A stretch of 64,000 nucleotides of DNA, taken from assembly GCF_000740895.1 (NCBI RefSeq), contig NC_025263.1:1-64000 (forward strand). The letters are read 5' to 3'. Position 1 is the first letter of the stretch, and the number at the start of each line of letters is the position of its first letter. Shown in pieces: positions 30,880 through 41,500 of this stretch. A program made the translations under genes and the position numbers. The notes under the pieces are model-generated. The model searched no databases. It was given only the letters and a program-made list of their open reading frames with translations, and was not told the origin of the DNA. Source of the stretch: Theileria orientalis strain Shintoku. Lineage: Eukaryota; Apicomplexa; Aconoidasida; Piroplasmida; Theileriidae.

Positions 30880-33390
30880 ATGAAGATTAATACCATTAGT
30901 ACGTACGTGTTGGTATACCTCTTGACAAACGGCCACTGGAATCTCATGGTCCCAGTCAAAGCTGATGGAGGTTCAAAATCAGGTAGTGATGCAGGCTCAA
31001 CAGCCGGTAGTGATGCAGGTTCAACGGCAGGTAGTGATGTAGCCGAAGTTTCAACTTTGGGAACTGACGGTTCGACATCCTGTGATGCCAATGCCAGTCT
31101 AGCAACACCAGCCAACGAAGCCGACGGTAGCTCATCATCTGCTGGAGCTGACGCAGGTTCCAGTCTACCATCTGGCTCATCAGGTGAATCTGCCGATGCC
31201 AGTCTTGCATCAGTACCAGCTGAGGGAACATCATCATCTGGTGAATCTGCCGATGCCAGTCTTGCATCAGTACCAGCTGAGGGAACATCATCTGGTGAAG
31301 ATGGCTCGTCTGGACATGCAGCCCAGACAGTGCTACTCAACGGATTATATCCTGAATCCCATTCAGGTGGAGCTCATAGTTACGAGGAAACTACTGAAGA
31401 TCCAATTCGAAAGGCCTATAAGGATGATGCTAATCGTCTAGCTGCCGATGCAAGAAAAGCTGCTGAAGAACTTATGAAAGCTGCAGAGAAATTGAACAAA
31501 GAAGCAGAAGAATTAAGTAAAGTAACACTTACTGCTAGTGCTGAAGAACTCAAGGCTAAAATTGATCTCACAGCCGCCAAGGTTCAGGTCGAGATGAAAC
31601 AGGCAGACAAAATAGCCCACGAAAATGATATGACATACTACAGTGGATTCCCTAACGGATGGCATGTAGAACACGATCCAGTTCGCGAAAAGGATGAACT
31701 CCTAAGTAAAACTATGATGTATAGAGGTGATTTTCCTAACCCATGGCATGACATGAACTGGCCAATGTTAGACGAAGCAAATAAAAACAGAGAAAAGAAG
31801 TACAAAGAAGACAAAGAAGGAATGAAAGTCAAAATTGACGGCAAGGAGGCCCAAATTGTCTTGAAAGAGGAGCAAATTGCAAGTAAAAATACAGAATTGT
31901 TGGTTAAAAAGGAAGAGTTAGAGGAGAAAAGTGAAGAATTATATGCCAAAAAACAAGAAGTAACTGATATGAAAGAACTCATCAAAGAGCTCCAAAAGGA
32001 CTTGAAAAAACTAGAGGCGGAAGCCAAAATTATAGCAAGTGAGCATAGTACAATCAATAGAGATGTTGTGAGGCTCGACATAGATAAAAGAAAACTTGAT
32101 GAGGAGCGCGATAAACTTAATAATGAATTCTTAAACTTGTTGGAGGATGATCGTAATCTCGTAAGAGCGTTTTATGATACGAGTGCAAGTATTGGGTATT
32201 TACATGAAAAACATACTGGTGGTACCTATGGACTATACAGCGAAACCGATCGTAAAGTTGATCCTAGAGACACATTTTCACCGTATAATGTTGAGGTGGA
32301 GCGACTAAAACACTACGACCCAAATATTCGAGATCAAGTTACAAAATCCTATTTTGGTGATTTATATCCTGACATGGGAGGAAGCTTAGTAATCGTTAGA
32401 ACGGCAAAACCGGATGAAGATGTGGTGGATAAGAAGGAATGTGAATCATCAGAATCATCTCCTCAAACCCATACAGCATCTACAGACTCTACAGCTCTTC
32501 CATCCACTGATGCATTTTCAGGTGCGGGACAACCAAAGGTAGAAGAGGCCGTCCCTGAAGCTGAAGGTTCGGGTGCAGCACATACTGTACCAGGTGCTGG
32601 ATCCCATGGAGCTAAACCAGAGTCAGAATCTGCTAAAGCTAAGGCCCCTGAAGCTGAAGACAAGGCAGAGGCTGCTGCAGTTCCGGAGACCAAGCCGGAA
32701 GAGGCAGCTCCTGTCTCTACACCAGCCCATACAGCCACACATGTCGCAGCTCCTCCAGCTAAGCCATTGGCACAGGCAGCACCAGCAACACCTGCAACAT
32801 CAACAGGTGTTAAATTTTACAAGGAGGGAGCAGATGGCAAAGAAGTAGAGTTAGTGGAAAACACTGACTATACAAAGAAAAACGTAGCTGGTGATGACAA
32901 ATACGAGTTTAAGGCATCTAGTCCATGTGTAAAGGTAACATTTGATGGTAATGAGGTATGGAAGAAGGGAGATCAAAGTGTTGACGCACCTGTTTCAGTA
33001 TCATATAGAGAAATGTACAATGCAATTGTAGTACGCGATGATACCAAGTCAGTGACTTATAAGAAGAAACCGGATAAAACATGGGTTTATGATACTACCA
33101 TAACGAGAGCTGCAAAAACTGGATCATCCGGTAGAACAGCAGCATCAGCTCGAGGAACCGCAGGCGGATCAACTACGAACCTTGCCAGTGCTAGCGCTAA
33201 ATTAGGAGGATCAGTGACGAACCTTAGTGCCGGCTCAACAACAGGATCTGACGAAGGTAAATCTACTGGAACAGAGGACGTTGCCAATCTCAAGGAAGTA
33301 GAGGAAGATACATCTGGATCAGGGTCAGCTGGCTCAGCTAGTACAACGACCTTAAGAGGATCAGCATCAGCATCACCAAGAGCACATTAG
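30880..33390 (+). CDS. Secreted Ser/Ala-rich coiled-coil protein with C-terminal FAINT domain (paralogue)
   Basis: 836 residues from the ATG at 30880; a TTG 13 codons upstream is also in frame but is not a likely start. Order: signal peptide 1-28; AGSDAGSTAGSD-type low-complexity tract; a tandem SADASLASVPAEGTSS duplication (DNA 31183-31293); helical Ala/Lys/Glu region; GFPNGWH near 252 and DFPNPWH near 281; charged coiled coil about 300-423; VDPRDTFSP near 461; Ala/Pro/Glu-rich linker; FAINT domain about 643-741 (CVKVTFDG, VWKKGD); Ser/Ala/Gly tail with TTLRGS. It matches 3206-5584 in every segment, with the ends and motifs better conserved than the low-complexity parts. Likely exported; role unknown. 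Confidence 0.87.
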   Translation: MKINTISTYVLVYLLTNGHWNLMVPVKADGGSKSGSDAGSTAGSDAGSTAGSDVAEVSTLGTDGSTSCDANASLATPANEADGSSSSAGADAGSSLPSGSSGESADASLASVPAEGTSSSGESADASLASVPAEGTSSGEDGSSGHAAQTVLLNGLYPESHSGGAHSYEETTEDPIRKAYKDDANRLAADARKAAEELMKAAEKLNKEAEELSKVTLTASAEELKAKIDLTAAKVQVEMKQADKIAHENDMTYYSGFPNGWHVEHDPVREKDELLSKTMMYRGDFPNPWHDMNWPMLDEANKNREKKYKEDKEGMKVKIDGKEAQIVLKEEQIASKNTELLVKKEELEEKSEELYAKKQEVTDMKELIKELQKDLKKLEAEAKIIASEHSTINRDVVRLDIDKRKLDEERDKLNNEFLNLLEDDRNLVRAFYDTSASIGYLHEKHTGGTYGLYSETDRKVDPRDTFSPYNVEVERLKHYDPNIRDQVTKSYFGDLYPDMGGSLVIVRTAKPDEDVVDKKECESSESSPQTHTASTDSTALPSTDAFSGAGQPKVEEAVPEAEGSGAAHTVPGAGSHGAKPESESAKAKAPEAEDKAEAAAVPETKPEEAAPVSTPAHTATHVAAPPAKPLAQAAPATPATSTGVKFYKEGADGKEVELVENTDYTKKNVAGDDKYEFKASSPCVKVTFDGNEVWKKGDQSVDAPVSVSYREMYNAIVVRDDTKSVTYKKKPDKTWVYDTTITRAAKTGSSGRTAASARGTAGGSTTNLASASAKLGGSVTNLSAGSTTGSDEGKSTGTEDVANLKEVEEDTSGSGSAGSASTTTLRGSASASPRAH
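31183..31293 (+). repeat. In-frame tandem duplication in the Ser/Ala-rich gene
   Basis: Two adjacent copies of a 57/54-bp unit starting GGTGAATCTGCCGATGCC at 31183 and 31240. The second lacks one TCA codon. The length change stays in frame, as expected for slippage in a surface or secreted antigen. Confidence 0.9.
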
Positions 33391-33499
33391 GTCAATGAGC
33401 AGTAACAGCCATGTAATAACCAATAATAGGGTGTACTAAGAATAGGCAAAAAGCTACCAAACAAGAATAGCCAGTGGTAATGCTAGGACACCTGTAACC

Positions 33500-33562
33500 A
33501 GTCAGCAATAGCCATGAAACAGTCAGCAATAGCCATGAAACTGTCAGCAATAGCCATGAAAC
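33500..33562. repeat. Three 21-bp tandem repeats
   Basis: Unit AGTCAGCAATAGCCATGAAAC at 33500 and 33521, and with one change (T for A at the first base) at 33542. Looser AATAGCC-containing variants occur on both sides. It lies 110 bp after the stop codon of the Ser/Ala-rich gene, in its probable 3' UTR. Confidence 0.9.
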
Positions 33563-33919
33563 AGCCACAGAATAGCTAACAACTGGCACGGAACAGACAA
33601 TTATCACAAATAACTATAAACAGTCACTAGCCTGTAACAGGGGGATAACCAGGATAGCCCGTCCTCGGAATAATAAAAGGACAAACACAAACATGGTATA
33701 ACAGCCGGTTATAGTAGCGCATGTGTAATGACAACAGCCAACGAACGATAATAGCCACTGATCGGATATGGCCACTAAACACCTAAATCAGTCTAGGGAA
33801 CGTTATCCATATGGAATAATGGCACTATTATTAGGGGTAGATCAAGTGATAACCATAGTAGCCTCGATAGCCATAACTGCCATCATACCCTTAGTTGTAT
33901 ATTAAGGGTAGCCTTAGTG

Positions 33920-34466
33920 CCCATAGCAGCCTATCAAGGGTAACATCAACAACCTAACCCTAATAAAGGTAACATTAACATCCGTATGAGATAACAGCAT
34001 CCCATTGTTGTACGAGGCATCAAAGGAGTGCCTTAGATTATAAGTTATTGCACAATTACTAAACAATGTAGTAACAGTGTAATTTCAATGTAGTATATGT
34101 TTGTATGTGTTAGTGTTATAGCAGAATCGGTGTGTTTGCAGTTGCTCAGTACAAGCACTTTAGAATCCATCGACTCATTGTTGTGTGTACCGACAATATA
34201 CGTTTATAACACGTACTAGAGGTGTATCTTCGTTTATGATAGTATAGTTATAGTGGTATCTTCACAAAAGGAGTGTAAAAAATAAGAATGTGTAAGATTC
34301 ATTGAAAAAGTATAATAATTGAGGTGATATCAACAATTAGGTGATGGGTATAACATTACCAGAATGTTTTTATAAGGTTATTATGATTTATGATATAGTA
34401 TTGAAATGATGTGTATTAGCGAAAAATGTTAAAAAAAGGTCGGTGCATATTTAGACAACGTTTTAT
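33920..34466. repeat. Duplicated downstream module, copy 1
   Basis: About 547 bp nearly identical to 55022-55569; the offset changes by one base across the block. Differences cluster in two short places (about 34133-34160 and 34285-34320). The right edge is sharp at ACGTTTTAT. It follows the second Ser/Ala-rich gene by about 530 bp. Diverged relatives lie at 5930-6260 and 43950-44200. Confidence 0.88.
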
Positions 34467-35751
34467 ATGGGCATGAGTTTAGGCCAATAAGAGATGCTTG
34501 GTTAAGAGGGGTGAATGAGAGTTGGGGCACGTTTTAAAGATTTTCACACATTTGGTTGTATAAATAGTATTATATGTGAAATGGTTAGTATTTATTAATT
34601 ATCCTTCAAAATGTAAATGGATAAAGGATATTGTGTAAAAAAATGATATAAGAAGTGCGGGAGGTATTAAGAAAGTAATGAAGCATACAATGACAGTTGG
34701 TATGATTCCATAATTTCCTTGTATAAAATACTAAAGTATTATGACAAACATTTATGTTATATAAAATGATCATAGAACAATAACTGTGTGCAGCAATCTT
34801 ACTGAAATCATTTGTTAATGGGGAAATTAAATCTAGGTATAACTGTTGTTTTGTTATATTTTTTGATTCATATGACTATGTAATGTAACAGTGATAATAT
34901 TTTTTGGTTAGATAAGTATTATAGTAAGATGTGTATACTTGAGTGGGAACTATTCAGTTAATTAGAAGTGAAGTTTATGGTGAGGTTGATCCACTTCAGA
35001 GCGGAATTATAGTGTATTTTCAGAGTGAAAAGCTCTTTATTTAACACATAGACTCATTGTCGGTTGGTATAATTTTTCGGAGGATTAAAGTGATACTTTG
35101 ATTGATATACCGGATCGACAATGGGATCAAAGTTATATAGTTGGATTCGTTCGAATCTATTTATCTAACAAAATATTCTGTTTTAGGGTTGGTTGATTGG
35201 GTTTGTGTTATCTAATCTATCGGTTTAAGTAAATTTAGATAATTGTTAGTCACTCATACTGAGGTGTCTAAACTGGAGTGAACGTCGTCACCACCATAGT
35301 TTAATTGTAGTTACTATACCGTAGATTGTGCATAACGGTTTGAATTGTTTTAATTATTTGTACCATAGTCTTTTTGAATGACAGTGTGATTGATCATATA
35401 TAACTGTCGACTTGACTTAAAGTCATTCCTCCTCATAATTATATTGCCATTTTATCAAATGCGAATTAACAGTTGATACTATCATTTGTGAATTGTCCGA
35501 TATTAACCATGGCTAATCATATCGCAACAGGTGTAGGCTCTGGATACATCCGAGTTTAAAATTTCTACTTCTAATTTGCCTATCTCCAGTTATTTCTGAA
35601 TATAGAGTGTTATAATTCATTATAACACAGTTGTATCACTATAAGGTACATTTAGATTTGCCTGGATTTCAATATACTCATTTTGTTTTGACACTAAACC
35701 TTGGTATCTTCTATATTTTGTACAATTATCTTAAACTAATAGTAAGCGGAA

Positions 35752-37209
35752 ATGAGCGAAGAAAAAAAAGACTCTGAAGGTATAGCCGAAGGCCTCGCAT
35801 GTAAGGCAATTGTTGCAATGACTTCAGTGGCGCTATACATCATGTTTTTTCAACTTGATATTATTTCAGCTCAAGTACTTCTTGCGTTCAAAATCCCAGT
35901 ACAGACTACGACTATTTATATTGAAAAAATATATGGTTTAAGATTTCTAACATTTTCTTTAGGTACCATAATAGTATATATTATATACGCAATTTATGAA
36001 AATATAAAACCTGATATGGATCATCACCATACAAGGGTGACAATCAAAAAAACATCATTTGTTGTTATGTTGATTGGGCGTGTTATTTTACTATTGGTTT
36101 CATGTTTTTCTTCAAATATACCATACCACGTATATTTAGCATTAACTTTTGAATCTTTTGGGTTAGGAGCCGCTGCAACGTATAATATTGCTACTGTTCC
36201 TCAACATAGCACTGTTGTTATTATGTCCGCTCATTTGTCACGTTTAGTAACATTTCTGGCTCAGTTACTTCTTGATTTTGTATATCGAGATAATCCTCTC
36301 CCAAAAGTAAGATTTCAATTTCTATTATGTTCAACTTTAAATGCCATAGCGGTTGGATGTTTATTTTACTATCATGATAAATCTCCTTGTGAAATTCGTA
36401 ACACTCCAGATAACCCTGAGCCTAAAGAAAACGGAGATGGTAATACGAGTACACAGGATACAAGTGGAGGAGGACACGGAGGAAGTAATGGCGGAGGTGA
36501 GGTATCGAAAAAAGAATCCGAAAGGTGGAGTTTCGGAACAACCTTTTCTAAGGTCGCATCTCCGTTTTTCATGTATTCGGCCGGATCTACGCTTTTTGAT
36601 ACGGTTCACCCAGGTGTTATTCCTTATGCGTTATTACCAACTAAAAAATGTCACTTAATCAACATGATGTCACCAATAGCCAATCTAACTGGACCTTTAA
36701 CATTGTTCGCCTTGGAAACCGCAGGCCTATATAATGATTGGAATAGTTCTTTTAACGCAGGATGGCTTTTTACTATTCCTATGATAATTATATCGGTATA
36801 TTCCATTTTAGCTGTGCACACCAGAATACCATCTGCCAGAATAATAATAAACAATAGACCTAGAGTCTTGGCTATGACATTTTCAGGGGCACTAGGAAAT
36901 AGCTTCATGGATCCACTTAGTTTTTCAGGAGTTGCAAAAATACTGTTCGTGCCAAAAGGACACATTCCCGATCTTGGCGTTCTTTTGCTACATGAGTTAT
37001 TTTGTATGGTCGTTCGATACTTCAACGATAAACTTTCTGTTGGATATAATGTAGTGAGAACTAGTCTTGGGTATGTGTTCCCCAAATTTAGACCCAACCA
37101 CAGAATGTCTAAATGGAATACATTTTGGTATGTGTTGAAACAGACGTTTAGAAAGGCAATAAGAGATGCGAGAAGTGACCTAAATTTGGATGTAAAAAAG
37201 TACCTATAA
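35752..37209 (+). CDS. Multi-pass membrane protein, Tpr-like (candidate)
   Basis: 485 residues, single exon. A short hydrophilic N-terminus is followed by about six hydrophobic spans between residues 20 and 205, then a long Gly/Asn/Asp/Glu-rich loop (about 208-260, with GGGHGGSNGGGE). About five more spans follow (265-425), ending in a basic, Trp-containing tail (PKFRPNHRMSKW and KKYL at the end). This 6 + loop + 5 shape is that of equilibrative nucleoside transporters, but I see no diagnostic ENT motif. The best family guess is the Theileria Tpr-related membrane proteins, which are also subtelomeric; this rests on recall of that family. A broken relative lies 0.6 kb downstream. The ATG at 35752 is the first in frame and the N-terminus is plausible. 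Confidence 0.75.
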   Translation: MSEEKKDSEGIAEGLACKAIVAMTSVALYIMFFQLDIISAQVLLAFKIPVQTTTIYIEKIYGLRFLTFSLGTIIVYIIYAIYENIKPDMDHHHTRVTIKKTSFVVMLIGRVILLLVSCFSSNIPYHVYLALTFESFGLGAAATYNIATVPQHSTVVIMSAHLSRLVTFLAQLLLDFVYRDNPLPKVRFQFLLCSTLNAIAVGCLFYYHDKSPCEIRNTPDNPEPKENGDGNTSTQDTSGGGHGGSNGGGEVSKKESERWSFGTTFSKVASPFFMYSAGSTLFDTVHPGVIPYALLPTKKCHLINMMSPIANLTGPLTLFALETAGLYNDWNSSFNAGWLFTIPMIIISVYSILAVHTRIPSARIIINNRPRVLAMTFSGALGNSFMDPLSFSGVAKILFVPKGHIPDLGVLLLHELFCMVVRYFNDKLSVGYNVVRTSLGYVFPKFRPNHRMSKWNTFWYVLKQTFRKAIRDARSDLNLDVKKYL

Positions 37210-37800
37210 TGTAACTCCATAGTAATTCACTTAGTTGGTCATTCACGTTAACCAACTTAACTATAAATATAGTTTTATTCAATATATGTAATAATTATTG
37301 TATAATTTCATAACATTTATGGGATTTATTTATCAATATTGGAAAAAGTAATGAATCAATAAATGTATATGGTCCACTGGTAAATATAGAAATTGTTCAA
37401 AGAGAAATAGTTAATTTAACATTCAAAAAATATCAACTAAAATAGCAAAAAACAAACTCAAAATTATTTAAACGGATATTATATAGTAAATAATATAATC
37501 TAATAGTCTGGGGAATGGGATGACTATTCTAATTACAATTATCATACACATTCTTTAAATTTTGATTTATATTGTACCCTATGTCTATGTGGGCTTTATA
37601 GGTATATATGACTGATATGGTAGGTTGTACTTATAATTTTTTTCCATTATTCCATACTGATCTTTCAGGATATATTTTTTAATAAATTTCGCAACATAAC
37701 CTAGGTAAATTTTTGTGGTCTTGATAATTTTTATCATTACAAATTTTATATTTGGGTGTGTATGTTACTTTGGCATTAGTATAATCGTGACTATCATTAG
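37210..37800. other. Intergenic AT-rich region
   Basis: No coding frame or recognisable repeat. It probably holds the 3' end of the membrane protein gene. Its right edge meets the membrane-protein relic at a TAG near 37800. Confidence 0.5.
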
Positions 37801-38144
37801 TTCGAAGTAATCTCCACCGGGTACTTCAAGAGAAAGAAGCCTGATATCAAGGGGCCCACCATGTCCTTCTTCAGAAGGCTGTCCCACGCCTTCTCCCCTC
37901 TGGTGATGATCGTCGTCATTACGATTCAGGCCCTTTTAGTGTTATTTATGCAATTCACTATATTTATGTTATCAGCGGGTTACGTTAAACAAGAATCAGT
38001 CTGGGTTACTGTTTTCCCAAATTCAAACCCACCCACAGGATGTCCAAAAGAAATCTTGGATGGTACATATTCGAACAAACCTTTGTGAGAACGTGGAAAG
38101 ATGCCAAAAAAAATTTTAAATTATATATCAACAGATATTTGTAA
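37801..38144 (+). pseudogene. Broken relative of the Tpr-like membrane protein
   Basis: Two pieces in different frames. The first (37801 to about 37990) reads a basic segment, then SFFRRLSHAFSPLVM and a hydrophobic run; it aligns with SFGTTFSKVASPFFM after the big loop of the intact protein. The second, in another frame (about 37990-38144), reads SLGYCFPKFKPTHRMSK to a final NRYL and stop, matching SLGYVFPKFRPNHRMSK to KKYL. About 150 residues between them are missing. The first piece is strikingly GC-rich for this region. A 75-residue open frame at 37861-38088 spans the junction but is not a credible gene. Confidence 0.82.
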
Positions 38145-38524
38145 AGTATTCCAAAGTATTTTTGTGCTAGGTGTTGTATATAATTATGAAGCTATTGTTA
38201 GGTCACTTATCATACTGGGGATTGTCACAATCTCAATTCAATAATATACACTTGAATATATTAAAATTTAAATGGTTTTAATAAGTAAATTTATTTTCTC
38301 GTTGTCTATCATCTGTAGGGCTAGATGTGTGGATTCCGTATTGTAATTAAATTACTATTATTATATATATATATATATATATTTATGTAATGTTTATAAT
38401 AACCAGTATATAAATGTCACAAATTTTTAAAATTAAAATATTAAATTAATTTTTTAAAATACTGTGCTATATATAAAAACACACATTTACTTTGCTACTT
38501 TCGAGCCAAAACAACATGTTACAA
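38145..38524. other. Intergenic region with a TA microsatellite
   Basis: Very AT-rich; contains an uninterrupted (TA)n run at about 38362-38382. It separates the membrane-protein relic from the 3' end of ABC paralogue 3. No coding frame. Confidence 0.6.
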
Positions 38525-41500
38525 TTAACTTTTCTTAACATTTTCTTCAATAATTGATGCTATTGATTCGTTTGCTGATACGTCGCTGGCTTTACAAGTT
38601 TTTACTAGTGAACCCTCGTGTATAACCCATACCGAGGTACATGTTTTTAAGACGTTAACATCATGTGCTGTGACAAACGTGGTACAGTGGCTGAAGTGTT
38701 TCTGTAAGAGCTCATAAATTGGAACTGCAAGGTCGTCCTTTTTAGCAGCGGCGGCCTCTGGATCTTCCTCTGGGGGCTCATCAACTACTATAAGCCTATA
38801 GAAGTGTCTATACAGCACAAGTCTAGCCAATGAAAGAGTTCTGAGTTGAGTATTGGACAGTAACATATCACTTTCATCTCCAGGTTTAGTATATTTCTTT
38901 GTGATGGATTGAGCACCTTTTGTTTTCTGATGATACAAAAGAGGCTCCTCAGGTACCAAAATACTATCCAACTTATTAGCTCCAGGAAGCTCGTTAACGA
39001 AGTTCAAAAGACCACACTTATCCAAGGCGATACTGATATCGGCGTCACTGAACAGCTTTCTGGGATCTAAAAACCCCCTAATAGTCCATCCCTTAAATAC
39101 AAAGGGTAGTTGTGGCAACACACCGATAACCTGTCTGAGGACAACCTTGGGGATATCATTCAATTCTTTACCATCCAACAACACCTGACCTGTTCTGTTG
39201 TCAATTATGTTCTGTAGTACTGACAACAGGGTTGTCTTGCCAGCACCCGATCTTCCTACTATACCAATAATCTCTGCTTTATGGGCTGCCACCGTAATAT
39301 TTTTCAAAATCATACCTTCAGCGTTGAGCTCTGGCGTTGTGTACACATAAACATCCCTCAATTCAACTCCTGAATGATCAGAATTTAGGTAAAGGCCAAC
39401 ATCGAGTATATGTATTTTAGGATTATAGAATAGCTTCCTCAATCCGTAAAACTTCTTGTTATCGGTTTTGAACTCAATAGCCCTTCTACTTATCAATTGT
39501 TTTTTGTCAACACCGGTAAGATCCTTATTCGAAGGATTAACTAGGTATTCTTCATGGGTGTTAGGACATTTATCGAACTTAAGCTTGTGGTCCATAGGAA
39601 TGAAGCACTGGAACCTATCGATTGAACTGATAGTTGTTTGAGTACATCCATACATAACCGAAAAGTTGCTGAAAGATTTGATCACATTCATAGAAAGGGA
39701 TAGTGCCAAACCAAAATAACCTACGGTCATCTTGTATTTCGTGTATTTGTCTAGCATGATTGGTATAACCAGTATAATGAATGTGTTTAGCGAGAATATC
39801 CAAGTGAACAATATTGTGGACCAGGAAACGGCTGCACCGAAGAGATATTTAGTTCTGACTTTATAATCACTTTGTTCCAGGAAATCTCTGAGCAAGTCTG
39901 AATTTCTATTGAAGCTTCTGTAAACAGAACCTCCTGATATGGCACGTTCTATTACACAGTTCATTTGAGATTGGGCCTCCAATAACCCAAAATGTAAGTT
40001 CACCGTAGCACCTATATACCTCCTCATAATATACATGTATATCAGAACCAGAGTGAGAAGAATGAAAGGAACTGATATGGGAATTACATAGAACAAGGTA
40101 ATAACGTTTGTTACGGTCTGAATGAAGGAAAATAATAATAAAGCAGTAAATAATCCAGCGATATCATCTGTAATCATAATATCACAAGACAGGAAAGTTA
40201 TAACTTGATTAATATGTTTCTTAATTTTGACTACCGCTGACCTATAGTTGAAAATTGCATTGAGGGAGTATTCATGAAGCTTCCGACATGATACTATAGA
40301 TCCTGCTGTTAGTGCGACCGTGGCTAAAATGGACAACGTGATAATTATTGATACGAATATGACTGTAAGTTTCAGTGCTGAATTACTACGCAATTTAATT
40401 TCAGCAAGATCTACTAAATCTCCCTTATTGTAGTCGTTAATATTCTTGGTTATGTAGTCTGATAAGTTGGTAGACAGAACAAATTTTACGTAATCTAATA
40501 TGTTTAATGCCACTGTCAGTATTATGTATACCGCGAATATAACTGCAGCGGGCTTCATGAACATAACATACGGCTTGAACCGAAGTTTTCTAAATAGATT
40601 TTTTTCGTATTTTACAAATGAATCCCTGTATAGTTGTTTGTTTAACTGGGCACGACTCGACATGGAATTGTCAGATAAACAAAGACCTACCATATCATTT
40701 GTTAAGCTATTCAAATCGTAAGGGCCGCTTCTAGCCGATGTTAAATACTTGAAGTCGCCTTCGTGTTTCTTGGTCTTAATAAAGTCGTGCAGGGTATTCA
40801 AGAAATCACATCCCTTGTCTTTAATGTTATAAATGGGTGGATTGGGAAATTGAATTATATTACATGATTTAGTGCACTTGTCGAGACCCTGTTTAGAGAT
40901 TGTCAAAACTACTGACAGGTCATCCTTTACCAATATACCAGTTTTTACGTTAAACAGGTTATTGAATATAGTTTTGGACACATATGGATCTAAACCGTGA
41001 AACGAGGCGTCCAAACACATCAAGAATGAACACTGGCTGTTGTTGTACTCCTTGTTGACTTGATGGAACACCAAATAAGCATACACTGCTCTAGCCAACT
41101 CCATCCTTACACGTTGACCTCCGCTCAATGAAGGTGCATTGTCTGACAATAGTCGGAGGTCACCCTTCTCCCAGGTTGATATGTCATACTCAAGTTCAAC
41201 TGCACTCAACACAGTTTTATACAGGTTTTCATCGAAACGATGACCAAACACAATGTTGGATCTAATGGTACCCTGTTGCAGAAAAATATCCTGCGATGCA
41301 TAAAATATGGGCATTGAGGTGTGTAGTGGTACAACAGCCATAGAGCCCCCAACTAGGGTCATCTCACCAAGCATTGATTTTACAAAGTTAGATTTACCAG
41401 AGCCTTTGGAACCAGTGACAATGGCCATCTCGCCACGTTTCAACTCAAAGTTTATATTTTTCAAATAAGGTTCGTAGTTCTTGTTTAGTAGATCACGTCT

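Larger units (their letters stand above)
33391..35751. other. Intergenic region with repeats and duplicated 3' module
   Basis: Holds the 21-bp tandem repeat (33500-33562) in a tract full of AATAGCC words, the downstream module (about 33790-34466; 33920-34466 duplicated at 55022-55569), and then about 1.3 kb of AT-rich DNA leading to the gene at 35752, in which I see no coding frame. Confidence 0.6.

Noticed and set aside
36651..37220. 189-codon minus-strand frame under the membrane protein gene
   Set aside because: Antisense shadow of a convincing multi-pass membrane protein.
37861..38088. 75-residue membrane-like protein
   Set aside because: It spans a frame change in a decayed Tpr-like gene; the real homology continues in another frame, so this is not an independent gene.
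38362..38382. (TA)n run as a possible regulatory or origin element
   Set aside because: A simple microsatellite in AT-rich DNA; nothing around it supports a specific role.
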